The position numbers and the translations under genes are program-made. Positions 1-10,758 of a stretch of 64,000 nt of DNA are shown here, one piece after another (the stretch's first letter is position 1; the number at the start of each line of letters is the position of its first letter). The notes below the pieces were generated by a model. The model was given only the letters and a program-made list of their open reading frames with translations, did no database searches and was not told where the DNA came from. Source of the DNA: Pigmentiphaga sp. NML030171 (GTDB lineage Bacteria; Pseudomonadota; Gammaproteobacteria; Burkholderiales; Burkholderiaceae_B); the NCBI RefSeq assembly GCF_002188635.1, contig NZ_NINX01000038.1, forward strand, positions 62,001-126,000. The letters run 5' to 3'.

Positions 1-231
1 CGAATCGGACGCGCCGACGAAATCCGCGCCATTGCCGCCGTCCGAGCCGTTGTGGTCATGGCAGCAGGAGCCATCGGCGCCCCGGTAGTCGTGGACGACC
101 TGGGCCTGCACGGTACCGGCCAGCGACGACAGGGCGGCCAGCGTCGCCGCCGCCAGGAGGTCCAGACGGAACGGCCGCCTGCAAGCGCCTTCGTTGCCGG
201 CGGCCGTCGGGGAATGCGGATACGTCGTCAT
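1..231 (-). CDS. Exported protein, N-terminal fragment (runs off window)
   Basis: The first 77 codons of a gene that continues beyond the left edge. The ATG at 231 opens a frame that stays open to base 1. After a polar, basic stretch (residues 1-23) comes a hydrophobic segment (about 24-40) and a likely signal-peptidase I site after VQA (about residue 43). An unusually long N-terminal region of this kind is seen in some autotransporter and large secreted-protein signal peptides. The mature part starts with a Gly/Asp/His/Ser-rich stretch containing a Cys pair (about 56-57). Export is well supported. An autotransporter or other surface protein is only a guess because the functional domain lies outside the window. 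It is read in the same direction as lon, 146 bp downstream of it. Confidence 0.6.
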   Translation of the reverse strand, partial: MTTYPHSPTAAGNEGACRRPFRLDLLAAATLAALSSLAGTVQAQVVHDYRGADGSCCHDHNGSDGGNGADFVGASDS

Positions 232-259
232 GTGCGTACGGGTCCCATGCGCGAGAACT

Positions 260-289
260 CGACAAACGAACGCAACCGTGCGTTTGTCG
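260..289. repeat. 9-bp inverted repeat between lon and the exported-protein gene
   Basis: CGACAAACG (260-268) and CGTTTGTCG (281-289) can pair as a 9-bp stem with a 12-base loop. Inside it, AACGCA and TGCGTT can form a competing smaller hairpin. There is no T-tract on the minus strand, so it could be a lon terminator, an operator for the exported-protein gene, or both. Confidence 0.4.
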
Positions 290-377
290 TACGCGAACGA
301 TCTTATTTGTCAGGATGCGGGCACCGCAATCCCTGCCGACGAATCGACACTGCCAGCCGACGAATGACATCAGGCCA

Positions 378-2807
<2,430 letters not shown>

Positions 2808-2851
2808 GGCTTCTTACCTGTCCCCGGTTCGAGTTGCGGCGTGCCGCCGGT

Positions 2852-3256
2852 CTATCCCAGCTTGAGCAGGGTCAGCAGGAGGCAGCCGTCCACCATCCTG
2901 TGCTCCCGGATTTCGAACGCGCCCGGCGGCAGCGCGATGCGCCGCTCGAAGCGGCCGTAGGGAATTTCTATGCGGCGGATGTGGGCCTCGGCCGGCGCCG
3001 GCAAGGGGCGTTCGCCCACCACGGTAAGCGTCGGCCCGTCGATCAGCACCTGGACCTGGTCGGGCGCGACGCCGGGCAGCGCGACCAGCACGGACAACGC
3101 CCGGCCGGTCTCGAAGATGTCGATGGGGGGTTCCCAGGTGGGCCCCTGCGGGCCGCCGTGGCCCGGACGGAAGAATTGGCGGTGCAGGTTGTCCGCCTGC
3201 TCCAGCAGCCTGACCGCGTCGATCCACATGGCGTTGGACGGTTTGCGATAGATCAT
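2852..3256 (-). CDS. Small heat-shock protein, Hsp20/alpha-crystallin family
   Basis: A 134-residue small chaperone that holds unfolding proteins in a refoldable or degradable state. The alpha-crystallin domain spans about residues 40-130 (from WEPPIDIFETG through the VALPGV and RRIALP strands to LLLTLLK). It resembles the short Hsp20s that lack the classical C-terminal IXI tail, and the protein ends almost at the last beta strand. The start has a good ribosome site (AGGACAAGGACC before ATG). It lies 39 bp downstream of the outer-membrane efflux gene and 44 bp upstream of lon, so a holdase and a protease are probably co-transcribed. Confidence 0.93.
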   Translation of the reverse strand: MIYRKPSNAMWIDAVRLLEQADNLHRQFFRPGHGGPQGPTWEPPIDIFETGRALSVLVALPGVAPDQVQVLIDGPTLTVVGERPLPAPAEAHIRRIEIPYGRFERRIALPPGAFEIREHRMVDGCLLLTLLKLG

Positions 3257-3271
3257 GGTCCTTGTCCTTGC

Positions 3272-3285
3272 TCGGGGCGCCCCGA
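3272..3285. promoter_or_regulatory. Perfect 14-bp palindrome just upstream of hsp20
   Basis: TCGGGGCGCCCCGA is its own reverse complement and sits 15-29 bp before the hsp20 ATG, in the gap after the efflux gene. It could be an operator or a processing or attenuating hairpin. No convincing sigma-32 promoter was found next to it. Confidence 0.35.
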
Positions 3286-3295
3286 TGGCTCCAAA

Positions 3296-4918
3296 TTAAG
3301 GCGGCGCGTGGCATCTGGCAATAGGGGATGGAAAGGCCGCACCCCGCCGCCGGGCCGGAACGCACGCGGGGCGCGGGGTCGCGGATTCGTAACAGATGTC
3401 GCAGTCAGTGGCGGGGACGCCCGGCGCCACCTGCCCGCCCCCGCCTATGGCCTTGTAGATCGCGACCAGCCCGATACGCAGTTGACTGTCGCTCTGCGCC
3501 AGGTCGCGCCTGGCTTGCGACAAGGTGCGCCGGGCGTCGAGTTCCGGCAGGAAATCGGTCATCCCGCCGGCGTGGCGGGCCCGGGCCAGTTCGAGAGCGT
3601 CGCTGCTGGCGCGCAGCCTGCGGCGCAGCTCGATATTGCGCCGGCGTTCGGCGCCGTACCCGGTCAGGGCATCGTCGATCTCCTGCCACGCCCGCAACAC
3701 CGTCTGCTGGTAGGACACCGCCGCCTCCTGCTGCGCCAGTTCGCGCAGCGCCACGGTGGAGCGTCGCCGCCCCCGGTCGAACAGCGGCAACGACAGGCTG
3801 GGACCGACCGACCAGCGCCGGCTGCCCCATTCGCCGAACCTGCCGTCCTTGAACGACTCGTAGCCGAAACTCGCGCCCAGCACGATGCGCGGATACAGGT
3901 CGGCCGTCGCGATGCCGATGTCGGCCGTGGCCGCATGCAGCCGCGCTTCGGCCGCCCGTATGTCGGGCCGGCGCAGCGCGACCTCGGAAGGCAGCCCCAG
4001 TGCCAAATCGGGCATGGGGGCGTCCGTGTCCCGGGTTTCCGCCAGCATGTCCCGCAGCGCCCCGGGAGGCTGGCCGGCCAGGAACCCAATGCGGTTGGCC
4101 GCCGCGGCCTCCTGCGCGCGCAGCGGCGCCAGCCGGCCGGTCAGGTCGGCCAGCAACGCCTGTTGCCGCGACACGTCCAGCGCATCGATCTGCCCGCCGT
4201 CCCGCCGCGCCTGCAAGATGTCCAGGGACTCCCGCGCCGCGGCGATATCCTCCTGCAACCATTGCAATTGCGCCTGGATGCCGCGCAGTTCGAAATAGTC
4301 GCGCGCGATCTCGCTGGCCACCGACAGCCGCGCCTGCGCCAGCGCCGCCGCCGATGCGTCCACGTCGGCATCGGCCGCCTCGATCGAACGTGCGACCCGG
4401 CCCCACAAGTCGATTTCCCAGGACATGTCGAAGCCCGCCTGGTACAGCGTGAACGGGTCGCTCAGCACCGAGACGAGCTGCTCGCGGTTGTCGGGCGCGA
4501 TCGCGTCCAGCAGGCGGGTGCCGGCGCCGTACTCGCTCTGGCGCTGGCGCGACACGCCCGCCGACAAGCCCACGTCCGGCCCGCGCTGCGCGGCCACGGT
4601 CTGCCGCATGAGCCGGCTTTGCGCGAAACGCAGCGCCGCGGTCCGCAGGTCCGGGCTCGCCTCGCGTGCCTGCGCCAGCAGCGCGTCCAGCCTCGCATCC
4701 TGGAAGGTTTCCCACCAGCGCTCCGATGGCGCCGCCGTGGAGACGGGATCGCGCAAGGCCTCGGGAGCGCCGCGCCAGCTGTTCCAGTCCGCGGGCTGCG
4801 CGGGGGCGGGCGCCGTGAAGTCCGGCCCCACGGCCGCGCAACCGCCCAGGCACGACACGAGCAAGGTCGCCTGCAGGAAAAAACGGGTCCCGGGCCGGCG
4901 GATCGGATCGCATGCCAT
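3296..4918 (-). CDS. Outer-membrane efflux lipoprotein (NodT/OprM family)
   Basis: A 540-residue TolC-like channel that would carry exporter substrates across the outer membrane. A signal sequence ends in the lipobox LGGC (Cys27), and the mature protein carries two OEP repeats (about 60-260 and 280-470) with the usual Ala/Leu/Arg-rich coiled-coil composition. The C-terminal ~60 residues after the second repeat are longer and more basic than usual, so the true stop might reflect a local difference. It begins 13 bp after the second permease gene. E. coli ybhGFSR lacks a linked outer-membrane gene, so here the whole three-part exporter is encoded in one operon. Confidence 0.93.
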   Translation of the reverse strand: MACDPIRRPGTRFFLQATLLVSCLGGCAAVGPDFTAPAPAQPADWNSWRGAPEALRDPVSTAAPSERWWETFQDARLDALLAQAREASPDLRTAALRFAQSRLMRQTVAAQRGPDVGLSAGVSRQRQSEYGAGTRLLDAIAPDNREQLVSVLSDPFTLYQAGFDMSWEIDLWGRVARSIEAADADVDASAAALAQARLSVASEIARDYFELRGIQAQLQWLQEDIAAARESLDILQARRDGGQIDALDVSRQQALLADLTGRLAPLRAQEAAAANRIGFLAGQPPGALRDMLAETRDTDAPMPDLALGLPSEVALRRPDIRAAEARLHAATADIGIATADLYPRIVLGASFGYESFKDGRFGEWGSRRWSVGPSLSLPLFDRGRRRSTVALRELAQQEAAVSYQQTVLRAWQEIDDALTGYGAERRRNIELRRRLRASSDALELARARHAGGMTDFLPELDARRTLSQARRDLAQSDSQLRIGLVAIYKAIGGGGQVAPGVPATDCDICYESATPRPACVPARRRGAAFPSPIARCHAPP

Positions 4919-4931
4919 GCTTGGCCTCCAG

Positions 4932-6047
4932 TCAAACCAGACGATGGCGGAACAGCCACGCCGCCAGCGGCAATGTGAGCGCGCCCAGGACGAACATGGG
5001 CACGAGGTTGCGCCACAGCGACGGCAGGCCCGCGCCCTCCAGGTACACGCGCTGCACGAGGTCGATGGCGAAGCGCAGCGGATTCGCCAGGGTAGCGACC
5101 TGCAGGGGATCGGGCATGTTGCGCACCGGCGTGGCCAGTCCCGACAACAGCATCAGCGGCATGATCAGCACGAAGGTGTAGAGCATGGCCTGCTGCATGT
5201 TGACCGAGACGGCCGAGATGGACAGCCCGATTCCCACGCAGGCCACGGTGAAGATCGCCAGTCCCGCGTAAAGCGTCGCCAGCGACCCGGCCATGGGAAT
5301 GCGGAACCAGAACAGCGCGACGCAAAGAATGATGGACGATTGCACGAGGCCGATCAGCACCGGCGGAACGGCCTTCCCGAGCATGATCTCCATGGGCGTA
5401 TAGGGCGTCACGAGCAACTGGTCGAACGTGCCCTGTTCGCGCTCGCGCGCGACCGAGAGCGCGGTCAGCATCAGGGTCTGCATCATGCTGAGCGCGGCGA
5501 TCAGGGCCGGCATGATGTTCCAGCGCGTCTCGAGGTTGGGGTTGTACCAGACGCGCGGCACGGCGGTGACCGGCATCCCACCGCCGCGCAGTTCGGCGTT
5601 GTAGGCCGCCACGATCTCGGCGACGTGGGCCGATGCCTGGCCGGCGGTGGTCGAGTTGCGGCCATCCAGGATGACCTGCAAGGGGGCCTCCTGCCCCTGG
5701 GCCAGCCGGGCCTCGAAGTCCGGCCCGAATTGCAGGACCAGCAGGGCGTCGCCGGCATCCACCACGCGCGCGATGTCGCGGGGCGCGGTCAGCGTGGCGA
5801 CGCGATGGAAGACCCCGGTGCCGTCCAGGCGTGCCAGCAGCCGGGCCGACGCCGCGCCCTGGCTCTGGTCCAGCACGGCGTATGGCACGTTGGTCAGGTT
5901 GTAGGTCGCGGCATAGCCGAACACGACGCTCTGGAGCAAGGCGGGAACGACCAGGATCGCCCGGTTGGCGGGATCCTTCAGGATGGCCAGCAGTTCCTTG
6001 CGGCACAGCTGGGCCAGGCGTCGCCAGAAGTCGATGAAGGCATCCAT
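4932..6047 (-). CDS. ybhR: ABC-2 type exporter permease (YbhR-like)
   Basis: A 371-residue inner-membrane permease. One N-terminal membrane helix (about 27-47), a large periplasmic domain (about 50-175) and five C-terminal helices (about 180-370) match the ABC-2 permease layout (YhhJ/YbhR/YbhS). FDQLLVTPYTPMEIMLGK is the typical coupling region after the second helix. It starts 3 bp after the stop of the preceding permease gene, so the two are translated together and probably form a heterodimer with the dual ATPase. Confidence 0.93.
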   Translation of the reverse strand: MDAFIDFWRRLAQLCRKELLAILKDPANRAILVVPALLQSVVFGYAATYNLTNVPYAVLDQSQGAASARLLARLDGTGVFHRVATLTAPRDIARVVDAGDALLVLQFGPDFEARLAQGQEAPLQVILDGRNSTTAGQASAHVAEIVAAYNAELRGGGMPVTAVPRVWYNPNLETRWNIMPALIAALSMMQTLMLTALSVAREREQGTFDQLLVTPYTPMEIMLGKAVPPVLIGLVQSSIILCVALFWFRIPMAGSLATLYAGLAIFTVACVGIGLSISAVSVNMQQAMLYTFVLIMPLMLLSGLATPVRNMPDPLQVATLANPLRFAIDLVQRVYLEGAGLPSLWRNLVPMFVLGALTLPLAAWLFRHRLV

Positions 6048-6050
6048 GCG

Positions 6051-7190
6051 TCAGTCCAGCCTCTTGCGCGTGACCAGGCGCGCCACGCCCAGCAGCACGA
6101 CGGCGTAAGCCGCCAGGATGGCGCAGTTCCTGGCCACCAGCGGCCAGTTGTTCCCGGCCAGGAACAGCGACTTGATCAACTCCATGAAATAGGTGGCGGG
6201 CAGGATCTGCCCGATCACCCGTATGGCCGTCGGCACGTTGCGCAGGTCGAACATGAATCCGGACAGCATCAGGGCCGGCAGGAAGCTGGCGATCAGGGCC
6301 ACCTGGCTGGCCAGGAACTGGTTGCGGGTCACCGACGAGATCACCAGGCCTATGCCCAGCGCGACCAGCAGATACAACATGGCGCTGAACAGCAGGACCG
6401 GCAGCGATCCGTACATGGGCACGTGGAACAGGAAGGCCGCGGCGGCCAGGCACAGCGCCAGCCCGATCATTCCCACGCAGAAATAGGGAATGATCTTGGC
6501 CAGCAGCACTTCCACCGGCCGCACCGGCGTGACGAACAGCGACTCCAGCGTACCCCGTTCCCACTCGCGCGCCATGACGAGCGCCGTCAGGAAGGCCCCC
6601 ACCAGCGTCATGATCAGCACGATCAGCCCGGGCACGAGGTACCACGTGCTGTCGTTGGCGGCGTTGAACCACATGCGGTCGACCACCTGGACCCGGCCCG
6701 CGCCCGGCCCCGCAGCCTCGCCGCGGTCGGCCCGCTTCTGGCTCCACGAGGCCAGCGCGCCGGCGACGTAGCCGCGTATCATGGTCGCGCGGCTGGCGTC
6801 CGCGCCTTGCAGCAGGACCTGCACCTGCGCGTCGCCGGCGGCCAGCCGCCGCGAGAAATCCGCCGGCACCAGCACGGCGGCATCCACCTCCCGCGCGCGC
6901 ATCAGCGCGTAGGCCTCGTGCGCCGAGCCCACCACGCGGGGCGCCAGGTAGCCCGGCGTGGACAGCCCGGCCACCACGTCGCGCGCGACCGGCGAGGCAT
7001 CGTCCAGCACCACCGCCACGGGCGCGTTCCGGACATCCAGCGACAATCCATAGCCGAAGATCAGGATCAGGACGATGGGCAGCGCGATGCCCATCATCAG
7101 GTTGGCGCGATCACGCAGCAACTGCCGCACTTCCTTGCGCGTCAGCGAGACCAGGCGCCGCCAGAAGCCGCCGGACCGGGATTCGCTCAT
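6051..7190 (-). CDS. ybhS: ABC-2 type exporter permease (YbhS-like)
   Basis: A 379-residue inner-membrane permease paralogous to its downstream neighbour, with an N-terminal helix (about 29-49), a periplasmic loop domain and a C-terminal five-helix bundle. It has the conserved WERGTLESLFVTPVRPVEVLLAK stretch. The ATG at 7190 was chosen because it overlaps the stop of the ATPase gene by 4 bp (ATGA) and because homologues begin at this point; the open frame upstream of it is the opposite reading of ATPase sequence. Confidence 0.94.
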   Translation of the reverse strand: MSESRSGGFWRRLVSLTRKEVRQLLRDRANLMMGIALPIVLILIFGYGLSLDVRNAPVAVVLDDASPVARDVVAGLSTPGYLAPRVVGSAHEAYALMRAREVDAAVLVPADFSRRLAAGDAQVQVLLQGADASRATMIRGYVAGALASWSQKRADRGEAAGPGAGRVQVVDRMWFNAANDSTWYLVPGLIVLIMTLVGAFLTALVMAREWERGTLESLFVTPVRPVEVLLAKIIPYFCVGMIGLALCLAAAAFLFHVPMYGSLPVLLFSAMLYLLVALGIGLVISSVTRNQFLASQVALIASFLPALMLSGFMFDLRNVPTAIRVIGQILPATYFMELIKSLFLAGNNWPLVARNCAILAAYAVVLLGVARLVTRKRLD

Positions 7191-8947
7191 GCCGTGGCCT
7201 CCGCGGTCTCCTGCCTGCGGCCACGCTCGACGATGCCGATGAATGCCTCTTCCATGTTCATGCGATGCGCGGCCGTCTCGCCCGCCTGTTTGCGCACCTG
7301 CTGCGGCGTGCCCAGCGCCAGCAGCCGCCCGGCATCCTGAATGACGATGCGATCGCAGTACTCGGCCTCTTCCATGAAATGCGTGGTCACCACGATGGTG
7401 GTGCCGTCGGCGGCCAGCGTCGTGATCCGGCGCCAGAACTCGCGCCGCGCCAGCGCGTCGGCGCCGCTGGTGGGCTCGTCCAGGAACAGGATGTCGGGCT
7501 CGTGCAGCAGGCCGACCGCCATCGCCAGCCGTTGCTTGTAGCCGCCCGGCAGGCGTCCGCTGGCCGCTCGTGCCTGGGTTTCGAGCCCGAACTGCGCCAG
7601 CACCGCCGCGATGCGCGCGCGCAGGCGCTCGCCATGCAGGCCGTAGGCGCTGCCGAAGAACGTCAGGTTTTCCATCACGCTCAGGTTGCCGTACAGCGCG
7701 AACCGCTGCGACACGTAGCCGACGCGGCGCCGGGCCCGCGCCGGCGCCGTACGCAGGTCCACGCCCGCCACGCGCAGGAAACCGCTGCTGGCGGGCAGCA
7801 GTCCGCACAGCATGCGGAAGGTCGTCGTCTTGCCCGCGCCATTGGGGCCGAGCAGGCCGAATATCTCGCCCTTGTTCACCGTGAAGCTGGTGCGGTCCAC
7901 GGCGACGAAATCGCCGAACTTGCGCACCAGGTCGCGGACCTCGATGATGGCTTCGCCGCTGGCGGCCGTCGCGCTCGGCACGGGCAACGGCGCTGCCTCG
8001 GCTTCCGGCCGGCGTTCTCGAAGCAGCACCATGAAGCCGTCTTCCAACCTGGCCGCGACCGGCCGCCAGGCCAGGGAGCGTCCTGGCTCTTGCGCGGGTT
8101 CGCCCCGCGCCGCCGGGCGACGGATCACGCGCACCTCTCCCCCCTCTGGCACGGCATCGATGACGCGGGCCGTGTCGTCCAGCAGGCGCGCCTGCAGCAG
8201 CCGGGCCGGCTCGCCCGGCGGCGGCGCCGCCACGAAGCACAGCCCGCGCGCGGGCCGGCGGATATCCTCGGGCCCACCCTGCGCCAGCAGCCTGCCTTCA
8301 TGCAGCACGAACACGCGGGCGCAGCGCTCGGCCTCGTCCAGATAGGTGGTGCTGACGATCACGGACAGGCGCTCGTCGTCGACCAGTTGCCGGACGATCT
8401 CCCAAAGCTCCCGGCGCGACAGGGGATCCACGCCCACCGTGGGCTCGTCCAGCAGCAGCAGTTCCGGCGACCGGACCAGCGTGCAGGCCAGCCCCAGCTT
8501 CTGCTTCATGCCGCCGGACAACTTGCCCGCCGGGCGGGCGGTGAACCGGCCGAGATCGGTCATCTCCAGCAGGCGCGCATAGCGCTCGCCCCGCCGTTGC
8601 CGGGGCACGCCATGCAGGTCCGCGTACAGGTCCAGGTTCTCCTGCACGCTCAGGTCCTCGTACAGGCCGAAGCGCTGCGGCATGTAGCTGATGCGGTTCT
8701 GCACGGCCTGGGGATCCGCGGCGACGTCGATGTCCAGCACCCGCAGTTGTCCCTCGGCCTTCATCAGCCCCGCGACCAGGCGCAGCAAGGTCGTCTTGCC
8801 CGCCCCGTCCGGCCCGACCAGCGCGGTCAGCGCGCCCGCGGGCGCGTCCAGCGAGATGCCGTCCAGCGCCACGACCTCGCTTCCCCCGCGCGCGGCCGGA
8901 AAACGCTTGCGCACGCCGCGCGCCACGACGACGGCGGCCTCGCTCAT
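7187..8947 (-). CDS. ybhF: Fused dual ATP-binding subunit of ABC exporter (YbhF-like)
   Basis: A 586-residue protein with two ABC ATPase domains in one chain. NBD1 has Walker A GPDGAGKT (45-52), signature LSGGMKQ and Walker B LLLLDEPTVG. NBD2 has Walker A GPNGAGKT (about 366-373), Walker B ILFLDEPTSG and a degenerate signature, LPGGYKQ, where Pro replaces the usual Ser. A linker (about 230-330) joins them. The start at 8947 gives the homologous N-terminus and a 4-bp overlap with the membrane-fusion gene. Energises the two permeases downstream. Confidence 0.95.
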   Translation of the reverse strand: MSEAAVVVARGVRKRFPAARGGSEVVALDGISLDAPAGALTALVGPDGAGKTTLLRLVAGLMKAEGQLRVLDIDVAADPQAVQNRISYMPQRFGLYEDLSVQENLDLYADLHGVPRQRRGERYARLLEMTDLGRFTARPAGKLSGGMKQKLGLACTLVRSPELLLLDEPTVGVDPLSRRELWEIVRQLVDDERLSVIVSTTYLDEAERCARVFVLHEGRLLAQGGPEDIRRPARGLCFVAAPPPGEPARLLQARLLDDTARVIDAVPEGGEVRVIRRPAARGEPAQEPGRSLAWRPVAARLEDGFMVLLRERRPEAEAAPLPVPSATAASGEAIIEVRDLVRKFGDFVAVDRTSFTVNKGEIFGLLGPNGAGKTTTFRMLCGLLPASSGFLRVAGVDLRTAPARARRRVGYVSQRFALYGNLSVMENLTFFGSAYGLHGERLRARIAAVLAQFGLETQARAASGRLPGGYKQRLAMAVGLLHEPDILFLDEPTSGADALARREFWRRITTLAADGTTIVVTTHFMEEAEYCDRIVIQDAGRLLALGTPQQVRKQAGETAAHRMNMEEAFIGIVERGRRQETAEATA

Positions 8948-9960
8948 CTGGCCGGTGCTCCGTCGTCCCGCCGGTCCGGCGCGATGCGCACGGTGGCCGG
9001 CATGCCCAGCCGCAGCCGGTCCTGCGGGTCGTCCACGAGCACACGCATCTCGTAGACCAGGCTGGTCCGCAACTCCTCGGTCTGCACGTTCCTGGGCGTG
9101 AATTCGGCCACCGACGAGATGTAGCCGATACGTCCGGCGATGGGCCGGTCGGGCTGGCTGTCGGTGAATACCTCGGCCGCCATGCCCGGCCTGACGCGTC
9201 CCAGTTGCGGCTCCGACACATAGACACGCACCCACTTGGGATCGGCGATCGCCAACGTATAGGCGGGACGCTGGGGCGAGGCCATGTCGCCGGGTTCCAG
9301 CAGCCGGGCGCGCACGACGGCGTCGGCCGGCGCCTTCAGTTCGGTCTGCTCCAGGCGGTAGGCGACCAGCGCCAGCTCGGCCCGCGACACCTCCAGTTGC
9401 GCCTCGGCCTGCGCGATGTCTTCCCTGCGCGGTCCGACACGCGCAAGTTGCAGTCCCTTGCTGCGGCTGTCCCATTGTGCGCGCGCCACCCGCAGGCGCG
9501 ATTCGGCATTGTCCAGGTCCTGCTGGCTGACCCCGCGTCCGCCGGTGTTCGCGGCGATGCCCCGGAGGCGCGCGAGCTGCTGCTGCGCCAGTTCGACCTC
9601 GGCCTGGGCCGACGCCACCTGTGCCTGCGCCTGCGCCACTTCCTCGGGCCGGGTGCCGTTGCGCAGCCGCAGCAGCGCCTGCTCCTGCACCGCGATACGC
9701 GCGCGGGCCTGGACCTCCTGCAAACGCAGCGAACGGTCATCCAGCACCGCCAGGACGTCGCCGGCCTTGACGCGGTCGCCTTCCTCGACCCGCATCCGGA
9801 CCACCCTGTCGCTGCCGTCGAACGCCAGCGTCACCTGCCGGATATCGACGTTGCCGTATAGCGTCAAGCCATCCTGTGCGGGCGCCGGGCGCAAGACATA
9901 CCACGCAGCCCCCGCCAGCACCGCCGCCACCAGCACGCCCCCTGCCAGCACCTTCTTCAT
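8944..9960 (-). CDS. ybhG: HlyD-family membrane fusion protein (YbhG-like)
   Basis: A 338-residue periplasmic adaptor anchored by an N-terminal helix (about 4-24). It has a biotinyl-lipoyl half-motif (VVRMRVEEGDRVKAGDVLAVLDD), a long coiled-coil hairpin (about 80-210) and a beta-barrel region. It would link the permease pair to the outer-membrane lipoprotein. It is the first gene of the minus-strand operon and diverges from the TetR gene. The gene order ybhG-F-S-R with an adjacent cecR-type regulator matches the E. coli ybhGFSR system, whose substrates are reported to include antibiotics and cations; the substrate here is unknown. Confidence 0.93.
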   Translation of the reverse strand: MKKVLAGGVLVAAVLAGAAWYVLRPAPAQDGLTLYGNVDIRQVTLAFDGSDRVVRMRVEEGDRVKAGDVLAVLDDRSLRLQEVQARARIAVQEQALLRLRNGTRPEEVAQAQAQVASAQAEVELAQQQLARLRGIAANTGGRGVSQQDLDNAESRLRVARAQWDSRSKGLQLARVGPRREDIAQAEAQLEVSRAELALVAYRLEQTELKAPADAVVRARLLEPGDMASPQRPAYTLAIADPKWVRVYVSEPQLGRVRPGMAAEVFTDSQPDRPIAGRIGYISSVAEFTPRNVQTEELRTSLVYEMRVLVDDPQDRLRLGMPATVRIAPDRRDDGAPAR

Positions 9961-10002
9961 CGCCGCCGCCCTTGGAAACCGTCGGTCGGCAAATTATATA
10001 AC

Positions 10003-10018
10003 TCAAATTTCAATTTGA
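10003..10018. promoter_or_regulatory. Dyad between exporter operon and cecR-like gene: likely TetR operator
   Basis: TCAAATT-TC-AATTTGA is a perfect 7-2-7 inverted repeat, flanked further out by ATA/TAT. It lies in the only AT-rich stretch between the divergent genes, right at the proposed cecR start, and would cover both promoters. Binding by the adjacent TetR-type protein is inferred. Confidence 0.6.
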
Positions 10019-10755
10019 TGTATGATTTTTACATGCCCACTCCCGCGTCCCCGGCGCCTTCCCGCATGGCCGTCACGTCCCGACCGTCGATCCCCGCCCG
10101 CTCTCCACGCATGGACGGCGAAGCCACCCGCGCCCGCATCCTGGAGACCGCCGGGCAACTGTTCGCCGAGCGGGGCTACGCGGACACCACCAGCAAAGCC
10201 ATCTGCGAGCGGGCACAATGCAACATGGCCGCGGTCAACTACCACTTCGGCAGCCGCGACGGTCTCTACCTGGCTTTATTGAAGGAAGTCCACAAGCATC
10301 TGATCAGCCTGGACTACCTGACGCGCCTGGCGCACAGCGCCCAGCCCCCGCGGCGCAAGCTCGAGGAATTCCTGGACGGACTGACGGCCAGCCTGCTCAA
10401 TGCCGACAGCTGGCACATCCGCCTGTGGGCACGCGAGGTGCTGGCGCCCTCGCCCCACCTGGACGGCATCATCGAGGCCGAGGCCCTGCCGAAGTTCGGG
10501 CTCATCAGCGCCATCATCGGCGAGATCACCGGCATCCCCGCCGGGGACCCGGCGCTGACCCGGTGCGTGCTGAGCGTCATGGCGCCCTGCATGGTGCTGC
10601 TGATCGTCCACCGCGACATGAACAGCCCCATCCAGGCACTGTTCCAGCAGCCGGCGGCGGACCTGGCCGCGCACCTGAAGACCTATGCGTTCGCGGGACT
10701 GGATGCCATCGTCGCCACCCGCCCCCCGCGCCGGTCCGCGCGCAAGCCGCGCTGA
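10018..10755 (+). CDS. cecR: TetR-family regulator, CecR-like
   Basis: About 245 residues if read from the ATG at 10018; an ATG at 10033 is an equal candidate, because no clear ribosome site favours either and both lie in or next to the dyad. The TetR DNA-binding region runs from TRARILETAGQLFAERGY to NYHFGSRDGLYLALL (about 35-85), and the C-terminal ligand domain resembles the CecR/YbiH type. It is divergent from the ybhGFSR-like operon, the same pairing as in enterobacteria, so it most likely represses that operon and itself. Its stop is 3 bp from the convergent Bug gene. Confidence 0.88.
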   Translation: MYDFYMPTPASPAPSRMAVTSRPSIPARSPRMDGEATRARILETAGQLFAERGYADTTSKAICERAQCNMAAVNYHFGSRDGLYLALLKEVHKHLISLDYLTRLAHSAQPPRRKLEEFLDGLTASLLNADSWHIRLWAREVLAPSPHLDGIIEAEALPKFGLISAIIGEITGIPAGDPALTRCVLSVMAPCMVLLIVHRDMNSPIQALFQQPAADLAAHLKTYAFAGLDAIVATRPPRRSARKPR

Positions 10756-10758
10756 CGC

